NCBI GenBank assembly: GCA_964464375.1
Contig: CAYXFU010000007.1
Coordinates: 1 to 64,000 of the forward strand
Direction of reading: 5' to 3'
DNA: 64,000 bases
Source: CAIOZA01 sp964464375
GTDB taxonomy: Bacteria; Bacteroidota; Ignavibacteria; Kapaibacteriales; UBA2268
In this document: positions 51,287 to 59,424 of the stretch, one piece after another
Layout of the letters: each line of letters opens with the position of its first letter
Position numbering within the stretch: the first letter of the stretch is position 1
Translations under genes and position numbers: made by a program
The notes under the pieces: model-generated
Told to the model about the DNA's origin: nothing
Databases searched by the model: none
The model's input: only the letters and a program-made list of their open reading frames with translations

Positions 51287-53500
51287 TTATTTGGTTTTAC
51301 CACTAGAAATTATTTTTCCACTTTGATTTGGATAAGCTCCATGACACTGGACGCAGTCCTTGGTATCTGCAATTTTATCAACACCACCCGGATGTACGAA
51401 TTCCAATCCAGTTGAAGATTCCTGTACAGGACCGAAAGGTGTTTTCTGATAAGTAATTAAATGGCAGATATTGCAATTCTGCGAAATGACTTTGCCATCA
51501 TTACTGACATGCTTTCCATCATGACATCGGTAACAGCCCGGGCTCTGCATGTGACCATTATTACTTTGAAAATCTCTCCAGTTAACATTCATATTCGGGA
51601 AGTAATTTCTTAAATAGATTTTGTTTAACTGACCAATTGTTTTATTTATAGCATCTTTTTTTGAAATAGCAATTTCAGGATAATTTGTTTTATAGAAATT
51701 CCAGATATAACTTTTAATATCTTCATAAGATGTTTCACGTGAGCGAACAAAGTTATCCAGTGTCTGAACTCCAATGTTCTTTATAAAAGGCAGAGTTCTG
51801 TCAATCATATTAGCGGCTATATACTTATTAATGGTGCTGTTGGGTTGACTGAAAATATGTGATTGTCGATTATGGCAATCAATACAGTCCATTCTTCTCA
51901 AATTTGCAGGCTTTAATAAGTCAGTAGAGAATTTAATTGAAGTATCCTTATAAACAACTTCCTTTCCCGTTATTGTAGATCTAGACTTAACCCAAGGAAT
52001 AATATTCCTTTTATCATCAAGTGGTAAATAAGTAATTTCATTTGCTAGATTCATACTCCAATGAATACCGGAATTATTCCCAAATTCAGGACTGCCGCCA
52101 CCTACCTTGATAAGTAAGCTATGTTTGTATTCAGAGTTATTTTCATCGTTGGTAAAAATATCGTAATCTTTTTTTGTTTCGCTGTAAAAATGTTTGGGCA
52201 AGTGACACTGCTCGCAAGTATTTTGATTTGGTCTCAGGTTTTGAATTGGTGTTGATATTGGTCTGTTAAATTTATTGAACATAACAGAATAAATCTGATA
52301 AATACCTGAGATTTTTGCCTTTTCTTTCCAATCTGCTTCAGGATTAATATGACATTTGACACAACCTACCCTAGAATGCGGGGAATCTAGATATGCTGTA
52401 TATTCAGGTAGCATTACCTCATGGCATACTTTACCGCAGAAAGCATCTGAATCAGTATATTCATAAGCTTTGAATGTCCCAAATACAGAAAGCACAGCTA
52501 TAACAATAGTTGCAAATGTGAAAACAATAGTAGCTACCTGATGTTTAGGATTATTTAGATCAATTACAGGTAATTTTTTTGATTTATCTGCCATTTGTAG
52601 TAATCTTCTGTTTTCCTTAATAGCACCTAATACAATAAGCAGTAATCCGAATATAAGGAAGGTAGGTGTTACAACAAATGTTATAATTCCAAGATAGGGG
52701 CTATTTTCTCCAATAAAAAATTCAAGCACAATGAGAAATACAACTAATATAAAACTTATTATTGAAATCAATGCACCTGAAAGAGTTGCTGGATTGTAGA
52801 AAATTATTGGTATAAATCTACCACTCTTCTTGGACTTTTCTCCAGATGTAACCTTTGCTGCTGTAGGTTCTGATGTATGTGCTTCTTCATGCTCTAAATG
52901 CCATCCAGTTATCATTGATTTGAATAATTCACCGATGGTTGAGCCTGTGGTGGCTAGGTAGAGATGACCAAACAAGAACAAGCTTAGGAAAAATCCAATT
53001 ACGGTATGGAACAAAGCCATGGGCCATACACCACCCATACCGAATATTTGATCGGGGGCAGTCTCAGGAAACATCAATAGCCATCCTGAAATAACAACTG
53101 CAGGCATCAGGAAGAACATTACACCTAAATAAGCTACCTGTTGCATTGGATTGAATTTATTTTCTTTAGTTGTGCTGAAAGGATGGGGTTCGTTAATGAA
53201 AATACCGAGTAAATAGTATTTTAACTGCAATAGCATTCTTTTTACAAAGCCTTTGATTTTAGGTATGTACTGCTTGATATTACCGGTAAATAAGCTGAAG
53301 CCAAAGAAAAATAAATAGTTAAGTGAAAGGAATATTCCGGCAATGTTATGTGAAACCATAGCCCATCTAAATGTAATGAAAGCCGAATTAGGATTGGAAT
53401 AGTGCAAGCTAAGACCAGATACAATAAGAACGATAAATAGTAGAGCATTGAGCCAGTGCCAGAATCTTAACCATATTGGATATAAATAAATCTTGTTCAT
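51287..53500 (-). CDS. cytochrome b / NapC-NirT-like multiheme fusion
   Basis: 737 aa. Residues 1-200 are a b-type cytochrome module ('MNKIYLYPIWLRFWHWLNALLF', 'WAMVSHNIAGIFLSLNYLFFF', 'ALFHTVIGFFLSLFLFGHLYLA'). A membrane region with three further helices follows (about 235-350). Residues about 365-737 hold c-type heme sites: one C-x3-CH (DAFCGKVCHEVM) and six CxxCH. The 'CGKVCHEVMLPEYTAYLDSPHSRVGCVKCH' segment is the NapC/NirT-type quinol-oxidising tetraheme opening. The protein can take electrons from quinol and hand them to its neighbours. It overlaps the 509-aa gene by four bases (ATGA). Confidence 0.92.
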   Translation of the reverse strand: MNKIYLYPIWLRFWHWLNALLFIVLIVSGLSLHYSNPNSAFITFRWAMVSHNIAGIFLSLNYLFFFGFSLFTGNIKQYIPKIKGFVKRMLLQLKYYLLGIFINEPHPFSTTKENKFNPMQQVAYLGVMFFLMPAVVISGWLLMFPETAPDQIFGMGGVWPMALFHTVIGFFLSLFLFGHLYLATTGSTIGELFKSMITGWHLEHEEAHTSEPTAAKVTSGEKSKKSGRFIPIIFYNPATLSGALISIISFILVVFLIVLEFFIGENSPYLGIITFVVTPTFLIFGLLLIVLGAIKENRRLLQMADKSKKLPVIDLNNPKHQVATIVFTFATIVIAVLSVFGTFKAYEYTDSDAFCGKVCHEVMLPEYTAYLDSPHSRVGCVKCHINPEADWKEKAKISGIYQIYSVMFNKFNRPISTPIQNLRPNQNTCEQCHLPKHFYSETKKDYDIFTNDENNSEYKHSLLIKVGGGSPEFGNNSGIHWSMNLANEITYLPLDDKRNIIPWVKSRSTITGKEVVYKDTSIKFSTDLLKPANLRRMDCIDCHNRQSHIFSQPNSTINKYIAANMIDRTLPFIKNIGVQTLDNFVRSRETSYEDIKSYIWNFYKTNYPEIAISKKDAINKTIGQLNKIYLRNYFPNMNVNWRDFQSNNGHMQSPGCYRCHDGKHVSNDGKVISQNCNICHLITYQKTPFGPVQESSTGLEFVHPGGVDKIADTKDCVQCHGAYPNQSGKIISSGKTK

Positions 53501-55026
53501 ATTTTTTCATTCTCCTTGTTATCATCAATTTCATCATTCTTTTTCTCGCCTTTCGGTGCTCCTTTGCGGAAATACCAGCGAAGAAGTCCATGTAAACCGA
53601 TTCCACCAATAGTAAGACCAAGTAGAGAAAGGCTTAATATGTCAAGATAGATATTTCTGGTTGTACCAACCACGTAAGCATCACTGAGCACAGTACCATT
53701 AATAAATCCGAATTTCTCGCGGGATTTTTCTTTCTCATGCTTGTATAGAACTGACATGAGAATGGAATTCTTGGAGTGACATTCTTCACATTTTTTGATA
53801 GTTTTGTCAGGAGGCAATATATTGTGTGATAATTTAGGAGGATCATAAGATGAATGACAATCCACACATCTAACGGTTTCCCAGTGAGCTCCCTTATTGG
53901 GCAACCAGTCATGAGCCTTTGCAACAGTCAGGATGTTGTATTTTTTCATCATTGCTTCATTGGTGTGGCATTCAACACAGTATAACATTTTGTTGGTTAC
54001 CATAGTGTTGAAGCTCATCTGATTGTCGGTTATGATTTTTTGATCGACCTTATCAGGAGTTCTGATGGCATGCTCGCCATGGCAATAGGTGCAACCTGGT
54101 GAATCCGGATTTCCTTTTTTTAGAGTCAAACCATGAATGCTGGTTGAGTATTCCTGAGCTATAGAAATGTGACATTTACCACATACTTCAGGAATCCTAA
54201 GCCTGGAAACTGATGATTTAGGATCAGATGCTTTTTTTAAATCGTGGCTTCCATGGCAATCAACACAAATTGCTGCATTTTTACCGCTTCTAATAGCTTT
54301 TCCATGTACACTCTTATCGTAATCTATCAAAGCTTTTGAGAAGCTGTTCTGAGCATTCTTAATGTGACAGCTCACGCAAAGCTTTTCCTGATTTAGTTTC
54401 AGATCAATTTTGTTGAAACCGGTATTGCCAGGAGTAATAGGATATCTATGGCAATAGATGCAAGTCGGAGCATTAGGATCATTTTTCTTTAGCTCAATGG
54501 CATGCTGAGAAGCCAAATGAAGATCTTTTTCTGGCTTATGACAATTACCACAGAATTGAGTGGAATTGAAATAGCTGGTTTTTGACCCAGGATTTTTTGG
54601 TGAAGAAACATCATGGTATCCATGACATCCTTTGCAATTACCATTTGGGGAGCCATTAGCAATATTTTTTTTCATCTGAGGATGAAACTTATGCTTAGAT
54701 GGTGTATCGGTATGGCAATTCAAACAATTGACAGGCTGAATTTTATCCATGTGTGGAACGTTGTCGCCGTCAAATCCCTTGTGGCAATCCTGACATTTTA
54801 AGCTTCCATGAACAGAACGTGGCAAAGTGAAGCTCTTTACATTAAGAGAAATTTCCTTTTTACCTTTTTTCATGGTAATAGTTGGGTCGTCGTGGCACCC
54901 AAGGCAAGCTGAGTTATCAGCTGTTTTCTTTTGAGCATTAATTTCTGTCTGGGAAAAGAAGAGACTTGCAGACAAAAGAATTGCTAAAAGGATAAAAGTG
55001 CTGTGCTTAATAAGGTACTTATTCAT
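53497..55026 (-). CDS. 13-heme membrane-anchored cytochrome c
   Basis: 509 aa. Signal peptide to about 31. Thirteen CxxCH sites by hand count (first CLGCH at about 42, last CEECH at about 416) are followed by one membrane helix (about 453-477, 'NIYLDILSLSLLGLTIGGIGLH') and a short basic-acidic cytoplasmic tail. It would be a periplasmic electron wire tethered to the inner membrane. First gene of the operon 509-737-948 aa, overlapping the 737-aa gene by ATGA. A 168-base gap separates it from the monoheme cytochromes. Confidence 0.92.
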   Translation of the reverse strand: MNKYLIKHSTFILLAILLSASLFFSQTEINAQKKTADNSACLGCHDDPTITMKKGKKEISLNVKSFTLPRSVHGSLKCQDCHKGFDGDNVPHMDKIQPVNCLNCHTDTPSKHKFHPQMKKNIANGSPNGNCKGCHGYHDVSSPKNPGSKTSYFNSTQFCGNCHKPEKDLHLASQHAIELKKNDPNAPTCIYCHRYPITPGNTGFNKIDLKLNQEKLCVSCHIKNAQNSFSKALIDYDKSVHGKAIRSGKNAAICVDCHGSHDLKKASDPKSSVSRLRIPEVCGKCHISIAQEYSTSIHGLTLKKGNPDSPGCTYCHGEHAIRTPDKVDQKIITDNQMSFNTMVTNKMLYCVECHTNEAMMKKYNILTVAKAHDWLPNKGAHWETVRCVDCHSSYDPPKLSHNILPPDKTIKKCEECHSKNSILMSVLYKHEKEKSREKFGFINGTVLSDAYVVGTTRNIYLDILSLSLLGLTIGGIGLHGLLRWYFRKGAPKGEKKNDEIDDNKENEKI

Positions 55027-55134
55027 TTTATAGCCAATATATTATAAATATCAAATTCTTATTAAAGAAACCAAAAAAAACGATTTGAAAATATGGCATT
55101 AATCAAGTGCAATTTACCAAAATTTTCAGACAAA

Positions 55135-55169
55135 AAAAATAGCGTTGGATTAATTCCAACGCTATTTTT
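55135..55169 (-). terminator. terminator of monoheme cytochrome gene (55195)
   Basis: AAAAATAGCGTTGGA, loop TTAAT, TCCAACGCTATTTTT: a perfect 15-bp stem with A/T runs. Confidence 0.92.
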
Positions 55170-55194
55170 CGGCAATTTACCGGAAAAAATTAAT

Positions 55195-55551
55195 TTATTT
55201 TTTTTCAACCTTCAAACTAGCTAGCCAAGTTGCAACAGCTGTTAGTTCATCATCAGTTCCTTTGAAAGCGACACCGTGTTTTTTACCTTCATGTTCGACT
55301 TCTTTTTTCAAGTATTTTGTAAAGTATTCAGCATTTTCAGTTGAACCAATATTTGATAAATCCGGTGCTTTAGAATTTGCATTTGTCTTGGCGATTGTGA
55401 GTGCGTCAACACTATGGCATGACATACATTTCTTATCTAGAAATATTTGCTTTGCGTCGAGTGGCTTTGCATCTTCTGCATACATTGAAATGACAGAAAC
55501 TGTAAAAATAATAGCTATTAATGCTACAGCCGAATTTCTTAAGTTTTTCAT
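55195..55551 (-). CDS. small exported monoheme cytochrome c
   Basis: 118 aa from the ATG at 55551 with GGAG six bases upstream; a TTG at 55563 is rejected. Signal peptide to about 25 (..ISMYAEDA). One CxxCH (CMSCH) and a distal methionine-free C-terminus ('HGVAFKGTDDELTAVATWLASLK'); the second axial ligand is unclear, the fold resembling cytochrome c5/c6. It is a tandem paralog of the gene at 55742 (both share 'KTNANSKA.DLS', 'TKYLKKE', 'EGKKHGVAFKGTDDE'). Periplasmic shuttle for the adjacent multiheme system. Own terminator. Confidence 0.9.
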   Translation of the reverse strand: MKNLRNSAVALIAIIFTVSVISMYAEDAKPLDAKQIFLDKKCMSCHSVDALTIAKTNANSKAPDLSNIGSTENAEYFTKYLKKEVEHEGKKHGVAFKGTDDELTAVATWLASLKVEKK

Positions 55552-55669
55552 AAATAACTCCAAATAATAATTAAAGAAACGTTAACTAACAAATTGTAAC
55601 AATTATTTCAATTATAATATTAATTCGAATGCAAAATAGCATTTTATTATGAAATGTTTATGAAAGAAA

Positions 55670-55699
55670 AATGCGTCAGATAAAGAAATCTGACGCATT
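55670..55699 (-). terminator. terminator of monoheme cytochrome gene (55742)
   Basis: AATGCGTCAGAT, loop aaagaa, ATCTGACGCATT: perfect 12-bp stem. Confidence 0.9.
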
Positions 55700-55741
55700 A
55701 ATTATTTAAATTCTGTAACCTATTTGTGGCTGATTAATCGA

Positions 55742-56080
55742 CTATTTCAAATTTGAAAGCCAAGTAACCATTGCGCTAAATTCATCATCTGTTCCTTTGA
55801 ACGCGACACCGTGTTTCTTACCTTCAATATCTGCTTCTTTTTTCAAATATTTGGTTAAAAATTCTGTAGTTCTGGTTTTGCCAACTAAAGAAAGATCACC
55901 GGCTTTTGAATTTGCATTTGTTTTTGTGATTTTGAGAGCTTCGATGGCATGGCATGAGTTGCATTTTTTATCAACAAACATTTTTGCAACATCGATTTTA
56001 GGTGCATCTTCTGACCAGGTGATTCCTGTGAAGCCGACAAAGATTGCGGCGATTAAGATTAATGACATTAAATATTTCAT
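55742..56080 (-). CDS. small exported monoheme cytochrome c (tandem paralog)
   Basis: 112 aa. Signal peptide to about 24 (..GITWSEDA). One CxxCH (CNSCH). The mature part parallels the protein at 55195 over its whole length, so the pair arose by tandem duplication. Both are the size of soluble periplasmic class I cytochromes. A terminator between the two genes suggests separate or read-through control. It lies between the Rieske gene and the multiheme operon and probably links them. Confidence 0.9.
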   Translation of the reverse strand: MKYLMSLILIAAIFVGFTGITWSEDAPKIDVAKMFVDKKCNSCHAIEALKITKTNANSKAGDLSLVGKTRTTEFLTKYLKKEADIEGKKHGVAFKGTDDEFSAMVTWLSNLK

Positions 56081-56129
56081 AGAAAATCCTTTAAAAAAAA
56101 TAATAAAAAATAATGATTTATATTAAACC

Positions 56130-56636
56130 TTATGGTTTAATTTCCAATGTATTTGGTGCAATATAAGTATAAGCATAAGATTTCAATGGTGCAAAGGCTA
56201 CTCCTTTGTCAGCAATAACTTTACCGGGAGTATCTATGTTCAGTGAGAATATTGCTCCATGACGCGGACATGCTGTATTGCCATCGGCATCGGCAACAGG
56301 ATTGAGTTCTCTGTCTGTTTGATGTGAGCAGGCAGACTGAACAACAATAAACTTGTCATCGGCGAATCTGCGAATGATAAAACTTAAAATATTTTTAGGG
56401 TCGTCGCTTTGAGGAGCAGTAACAGTTGCAATTCCACCTACTGCAGCTAAAACCGCAAATTTAGATAAATCTACGATATATTTTGCTCCAGGCTTAGGCA
56501 ATGGTGTTAATATTGTTTCATCCTGACAGCCAACTATTAAAGAAGATAGTGCTGAGACTGATGCCCCGGCACCGATAAGAAGTCCTGCTTTTTTGAGGAA
56601 ATCTCTTCTTTGTTCTGAATATTTATTTTCGTGCAT
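56130..56636 (-). CDS. Rieske 2Fe-2S protein, TAT-exported lipoprotein
   Basis: 168 aa from the ATG at 56636, with AAGGA eight bases upstream. The N-terminus has a twin-arginine motif (RRDFLKKAG) and then a lipobox-like 'SSLIVGC', so it is probably a TAT-exported, membrane-anchored Rieske. The cluster ligands are C-S-H and C-P-R-H with 17 residues between (CSHQ... CPRHG). There is no cytochrome b6-type partner nearby; the neighbouring porin-like cytochrome, monoheme cytochromes and multiheme operon are the likely partners. It may pass electrons from quinol to periplasmic hemes. That role is inference. Confidence 0.92.
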   Translation of the reverse strand: MHENKYSEQRRDFLKKAGLLIGAGASVSALSSLIVGCQDETILTPLPKPGAKYIVDLSKFAVLAAVGGIATVTAPQSDDPKNILSFIIRRFADDKFIVVQSACSHQTDRELNPVADADGNTACPRHGAIFSLNIDTPGKVIADKGVAFAPLKSYAYTYIAPNTLEIKP

Positions 56637-56665
56637 TTTTATTTTCCTTAGAATAATGTTTGTTA

Positions 56666-57898
56666 TTAATACCAAACGTGGATTTGGAATGCAAATTGTG
56701 AATGATATCCTGGAGTAATTTCTTTATCAACGATACGGTATTCCGGTAATAAATCAACATAAGGTAATAGGTAAATATGAGCTCCGAGTACATATTGATT
56801 TACCATCAGAGGCTGTGTGTTTTGTCCACTGCGTGAATTTTGTCTTTCAATTCTGGCAAATGGAAGAAAATTTTCTGTAACCTGATAAGTCAACTCACCG
56901 AGCCATGAAAATGTATTCTGATAAACTGCATTATCTGGGTTTGTTGGTTCAGTTGGATGAAACTTTGCTTTTTGAGTATTTGTAAACTCTACCAAAAGGC
57001 AGACTTTATCCGGCATACCGATAGCAAATTGAATATTTCCGATTCTGTAATCTCCGTTAAGGAACATACTACCGGTAGCATAACCGATTAATCCATGTCC
57101 CAGTTCAGGACTTAGAAACACTCTTCCGGCAAGAGACATAGAATCTTTTAAATTGAGTACTTTTGCAGAATTGGTGCTTTTGAATGCACCACCGGATAAT
57201 GATAGCCATGAAACAGCTTCATAATCCACCTGTGCGCCCCATTCTGCGTAATCATCGGGTATGACAACACCCTGGCGATAAAAAGTATGACCAAGAATTG
57301 TATGATCATCCCATTTAAGTGCCATAGTGGGCTGAAAGAAACCTGCTCTTAAAGTTGGAAGACCATCACCGGGTTTAATATATGCACTGAATGCATAAGC
57401 ACTTTGTCCCGGGTATCTTTTTGTTGTTTCGAGCTCATAAGCTATATTATACTGACCTTCTAATGTCAACCATGAAAAAGGTTTAATTACAAGGTAAGGA
57501 GTTAATTGCATTATCATATTGTCGTAGGCTGTATTGCCCTTTTGATTGTACCCATAAGGGTATTGAGCAGAACCTACAGTATCTGTTGTGTTTGGTGCGG
57601 GCCATTTTGCCCACTGGTAACGGGCGTCAATGCCGAAAAGTATAGCATCACTTGCCCAGGAATTGGTGGACAACTCATCGAAAGCACCGCTCATACCAAT
57701 AGTAGAAGTCGGAATAAGAGAAATATCCTTTCTTGACATCCAGCCGCCACCATTACGAACTCCACCACCCTGAATGTTTTCGTGGCAGTTCGAGCATTTG
57801 GTGCCGAATGACTGCAGGATTGAATATTGTGGTCTCGAAGTAGCATAGAAAACTATTGCTACAGTGAGAAAAGATATAATGATTAGAATCTTTTTCAT
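56666..57898 (-). CDS. outer-membrane barrel candidate with one N-terminal heme site
   Basis: 410 aa. Signal peptide to about 20. One CxxCH (CSNCH, about 35-39) near the N-terminus. The rest alternates polar and aromatic residues with Tyr/Trp girdles and ends with 'FAFQIHVWY', a terminal aromatic typical of outer-membrane beta-barrels. Strand-like segments include 'LTLEGQYNIAYELETTK', 'HTILGHTFYRQGVV' and 'YVLGAHIYLLPYVDLLPEYRIV'. It may be an outer-membrane porin that holds a heme near its periplasmic mouth. Twenty-nine bases upstream of the Rieske start, hence one operon. I know no standard name. Confidence 0.7.
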   Translation of the reverse strand: MKKILIIISFLTVAIVFYATSRPQYSILQSFGTKCSNCHENIQGGGVRNGGGWMSRKDISLIPTSTIGMSGAFDELSTNSWASDAILFGIDARYQWAKWPAPNTTDTVGSAQYPYGYNQKGNTAYDNMIMQLTPYLVIKPFSWLTLEGQYNIAYELETTKRYPGQSAYAFSAYIKPGDGLPTLRAGFFQPTMALKWDDHTILGHTFYRQGVVIPDDYAEWGAQVDYEAVSWLSLSGGAFKSTNSAKVLNLKDSMSLAGRVFLSPELGHGLIGYATGSMFLNGDYRIGNIQFAIGMPDKVCLLVEFTNTQKAKFHPTEPTNPDNAVYQNTFSWLGELTYQVTENFLPFARIERQNSRSGQNTQPLMVNQYVLGAHIYLLPYVDLLPEYRIVDKEITPGYHSQFAFQIHVWY

Positions 57899-57972
57899 GA
57901 AATCCTCATTAAAATCATCGTTAAGTAAAGTAACTAAGATGCAAAACTACAATTTTATTTTTTTAAAATAAA

Positions 57973-58004
57973 AAGGCTTCAACATAATAGTATGATGAAG
58001 CCTT
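57973..58004 (-). terminator. terminator of the multiheme lipoprotein gene
   Basis: AAGGCTTCA / TGAAGCCTT 9-bp stem with AAAATAAAA on the left (U-rich on the minus strand). Confidence 0.8.
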
Positions 58005-58030
58005 ATGTTTTGTAAGTACGAAATATCGTA

Positions 58031-59116
58031 TTATAATTTAGCTAAGCATTGTTTCAAAAGAGCTGCAACATATTTTGGATTATGTGCAAATGAACCTGGG
58101 TCTTTTACAACTACTAAATAGTTAGCTAACAATTTTGCATCTGCTATAGGTAATTCTAATGGTTTTGCTGTTGTTGCAACAACATAATTTGTAGAATCGA
58201 TCCAGCCTTTTGCCATAAGTTTTGCCTTTACAGAAGCCATATCAGCAAGAATTTCAGTAACCTTGGTACCTTTATCAGGATTCCAATTTTTATCAACAGA
58301 AGTATGGCAATTTGCCGAGAGACAGCCTGCTGTAGCCTGTGCTGATCTGAGTCCAGTTTCTTCGTTATAAGATGCTGTATTGAATGTATGTCCACCAACT
58401 AAAAGACCTAATGGGCTTCTCATGTGGCATTGGAAACATGCACCATCAATATTCTTGTGTGCCTGGCTTGTAGGAAGGGCTGATCCGTCCAATGAAAATC
58501 CACTCTGACCAAGAAGCATATTTGACTGACCGCCATAATGTGGTCCCCAACGGAGTGAAGTGATTTTGACAGTAGCTTTTGATTCGTCAATAACTGGGTT
58601 AAGAACTCTTGCCTGATGACATCTTGCACAAAGGTTAGCATTTTTCAAATCTACATTGTCTTTGTGTGCGCCATATCTGAAAGAAAATGGAGCAACAGAT
58701 GTGAATTTCCAGTCTGTGCTGTCATAAGCTGTATGGACTTTGTGGCATGTTCTGCAACCGATTGTTGATGGATTAGCAAAACCATTTGTGACAGTAGTGT
58801 CAGCACCTGTAACTGCTGTTTCTAGAAAACCTTCTGAAGTATGGCATGCTGCGCAACCGCTTCTGTTGGCATCCATGAATGCTTCGCCTTCGCCGTGTGT
58901 TGATAGAGCATATTCATTTGCTCTGGATACTAATGCTGAACCTGCATTGTGACATGCGCCACATGTAGCGTTTCCATCTTTTCCATCTTTTCCATCTTTA
59001 CCGGCTCCACCGACTAATCCGTCTTTACCTGCGGGACCTTCGCAAGACATGATAAAAGTTGCAAATAACAGAATAGCTGCTAATGCTAATGATTGTAATT
59101 TGAATGTGCTTTTCAT
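58031..59116 (-). CDS. six-site multiheme cytochrome c lipoprotein with collagen-like linker
   Basis: 361 aa from the ATG at 59116, with GAGG at about six bases. Lipobox 'ATFIMSC' with Cys at about 25, so probably outer-membrane anchored. A Gly-x-y stretch ('GPAGKDGLVGGAGKDGKDGK') precedes CGACH. Five CxxCH (CGACH, CAACH, CRTCH, CARCH, CFQCH) and one C-x4-CH (CLSANCH). Histidine-rich surroundings ('YGAHKDNVD', 'GPHYGGQS', 'GGHTFNTAS') provide distal ligands. It may reside on the outer membrane as the terminal or entry point of electron flow. First gene of the minus-strand cytochrome region. Confidence 0.9.
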   Translation of the reverse strand: MKSTFKLQSLALAAILLFATFIMSCEGPAGKDGLVGGAGKDGKDGKDGNATCGACHNAGSALVSRANEYALSTHGEGEAFMDANRSGCAACHTSEGFLETAVTGADTTVTNGFANPSTIGCRTCHKVHTAYDSTDWKFTSVAPFSFRYGAHKDNVDLKNANLCARCHQARVLNPVIDESKATVKITSLRWGPHYGGQSNMLLGQSGFSLDGSALPTSQAHKNIDGACFQCHMRSPLGLLVGGHTFNTASYNEETGLRSAQATAGCLSANCHTSVDKNWNPDKGTKVTEILADMASVKAKLMAKGWIDSTNYVVATTAKPLELPIADAKLLANYLVVVKDPGSFAHNPKYVAALLKQCLAKL

Positions 59117-59424
59117 TAAGAACCTCATAAATTGTTTAAACAAGTGACCATTAAAAAAAATAATTTCCTAAAACATGTATTATTACACTTGTGATGAACA
59201 TCCGTTCAATTTTGGTAATACTTTCGGAATTCAAAATAAGACAATTTTGAAATATATCAAATTGAATATTGCAAAAACTTTTAAACAAACCCCCATAAAG
59301 TGCTAAATTTGGCAAAAAAATATATTTTGTAATCGCGTGTGTTGCTAAAAATTGAATTTTCAATACAATAAAAGTAATAATTGTCAGTGAATACCATTGT
59401 TCAGAAATTGCCAATGGAGCTAAT

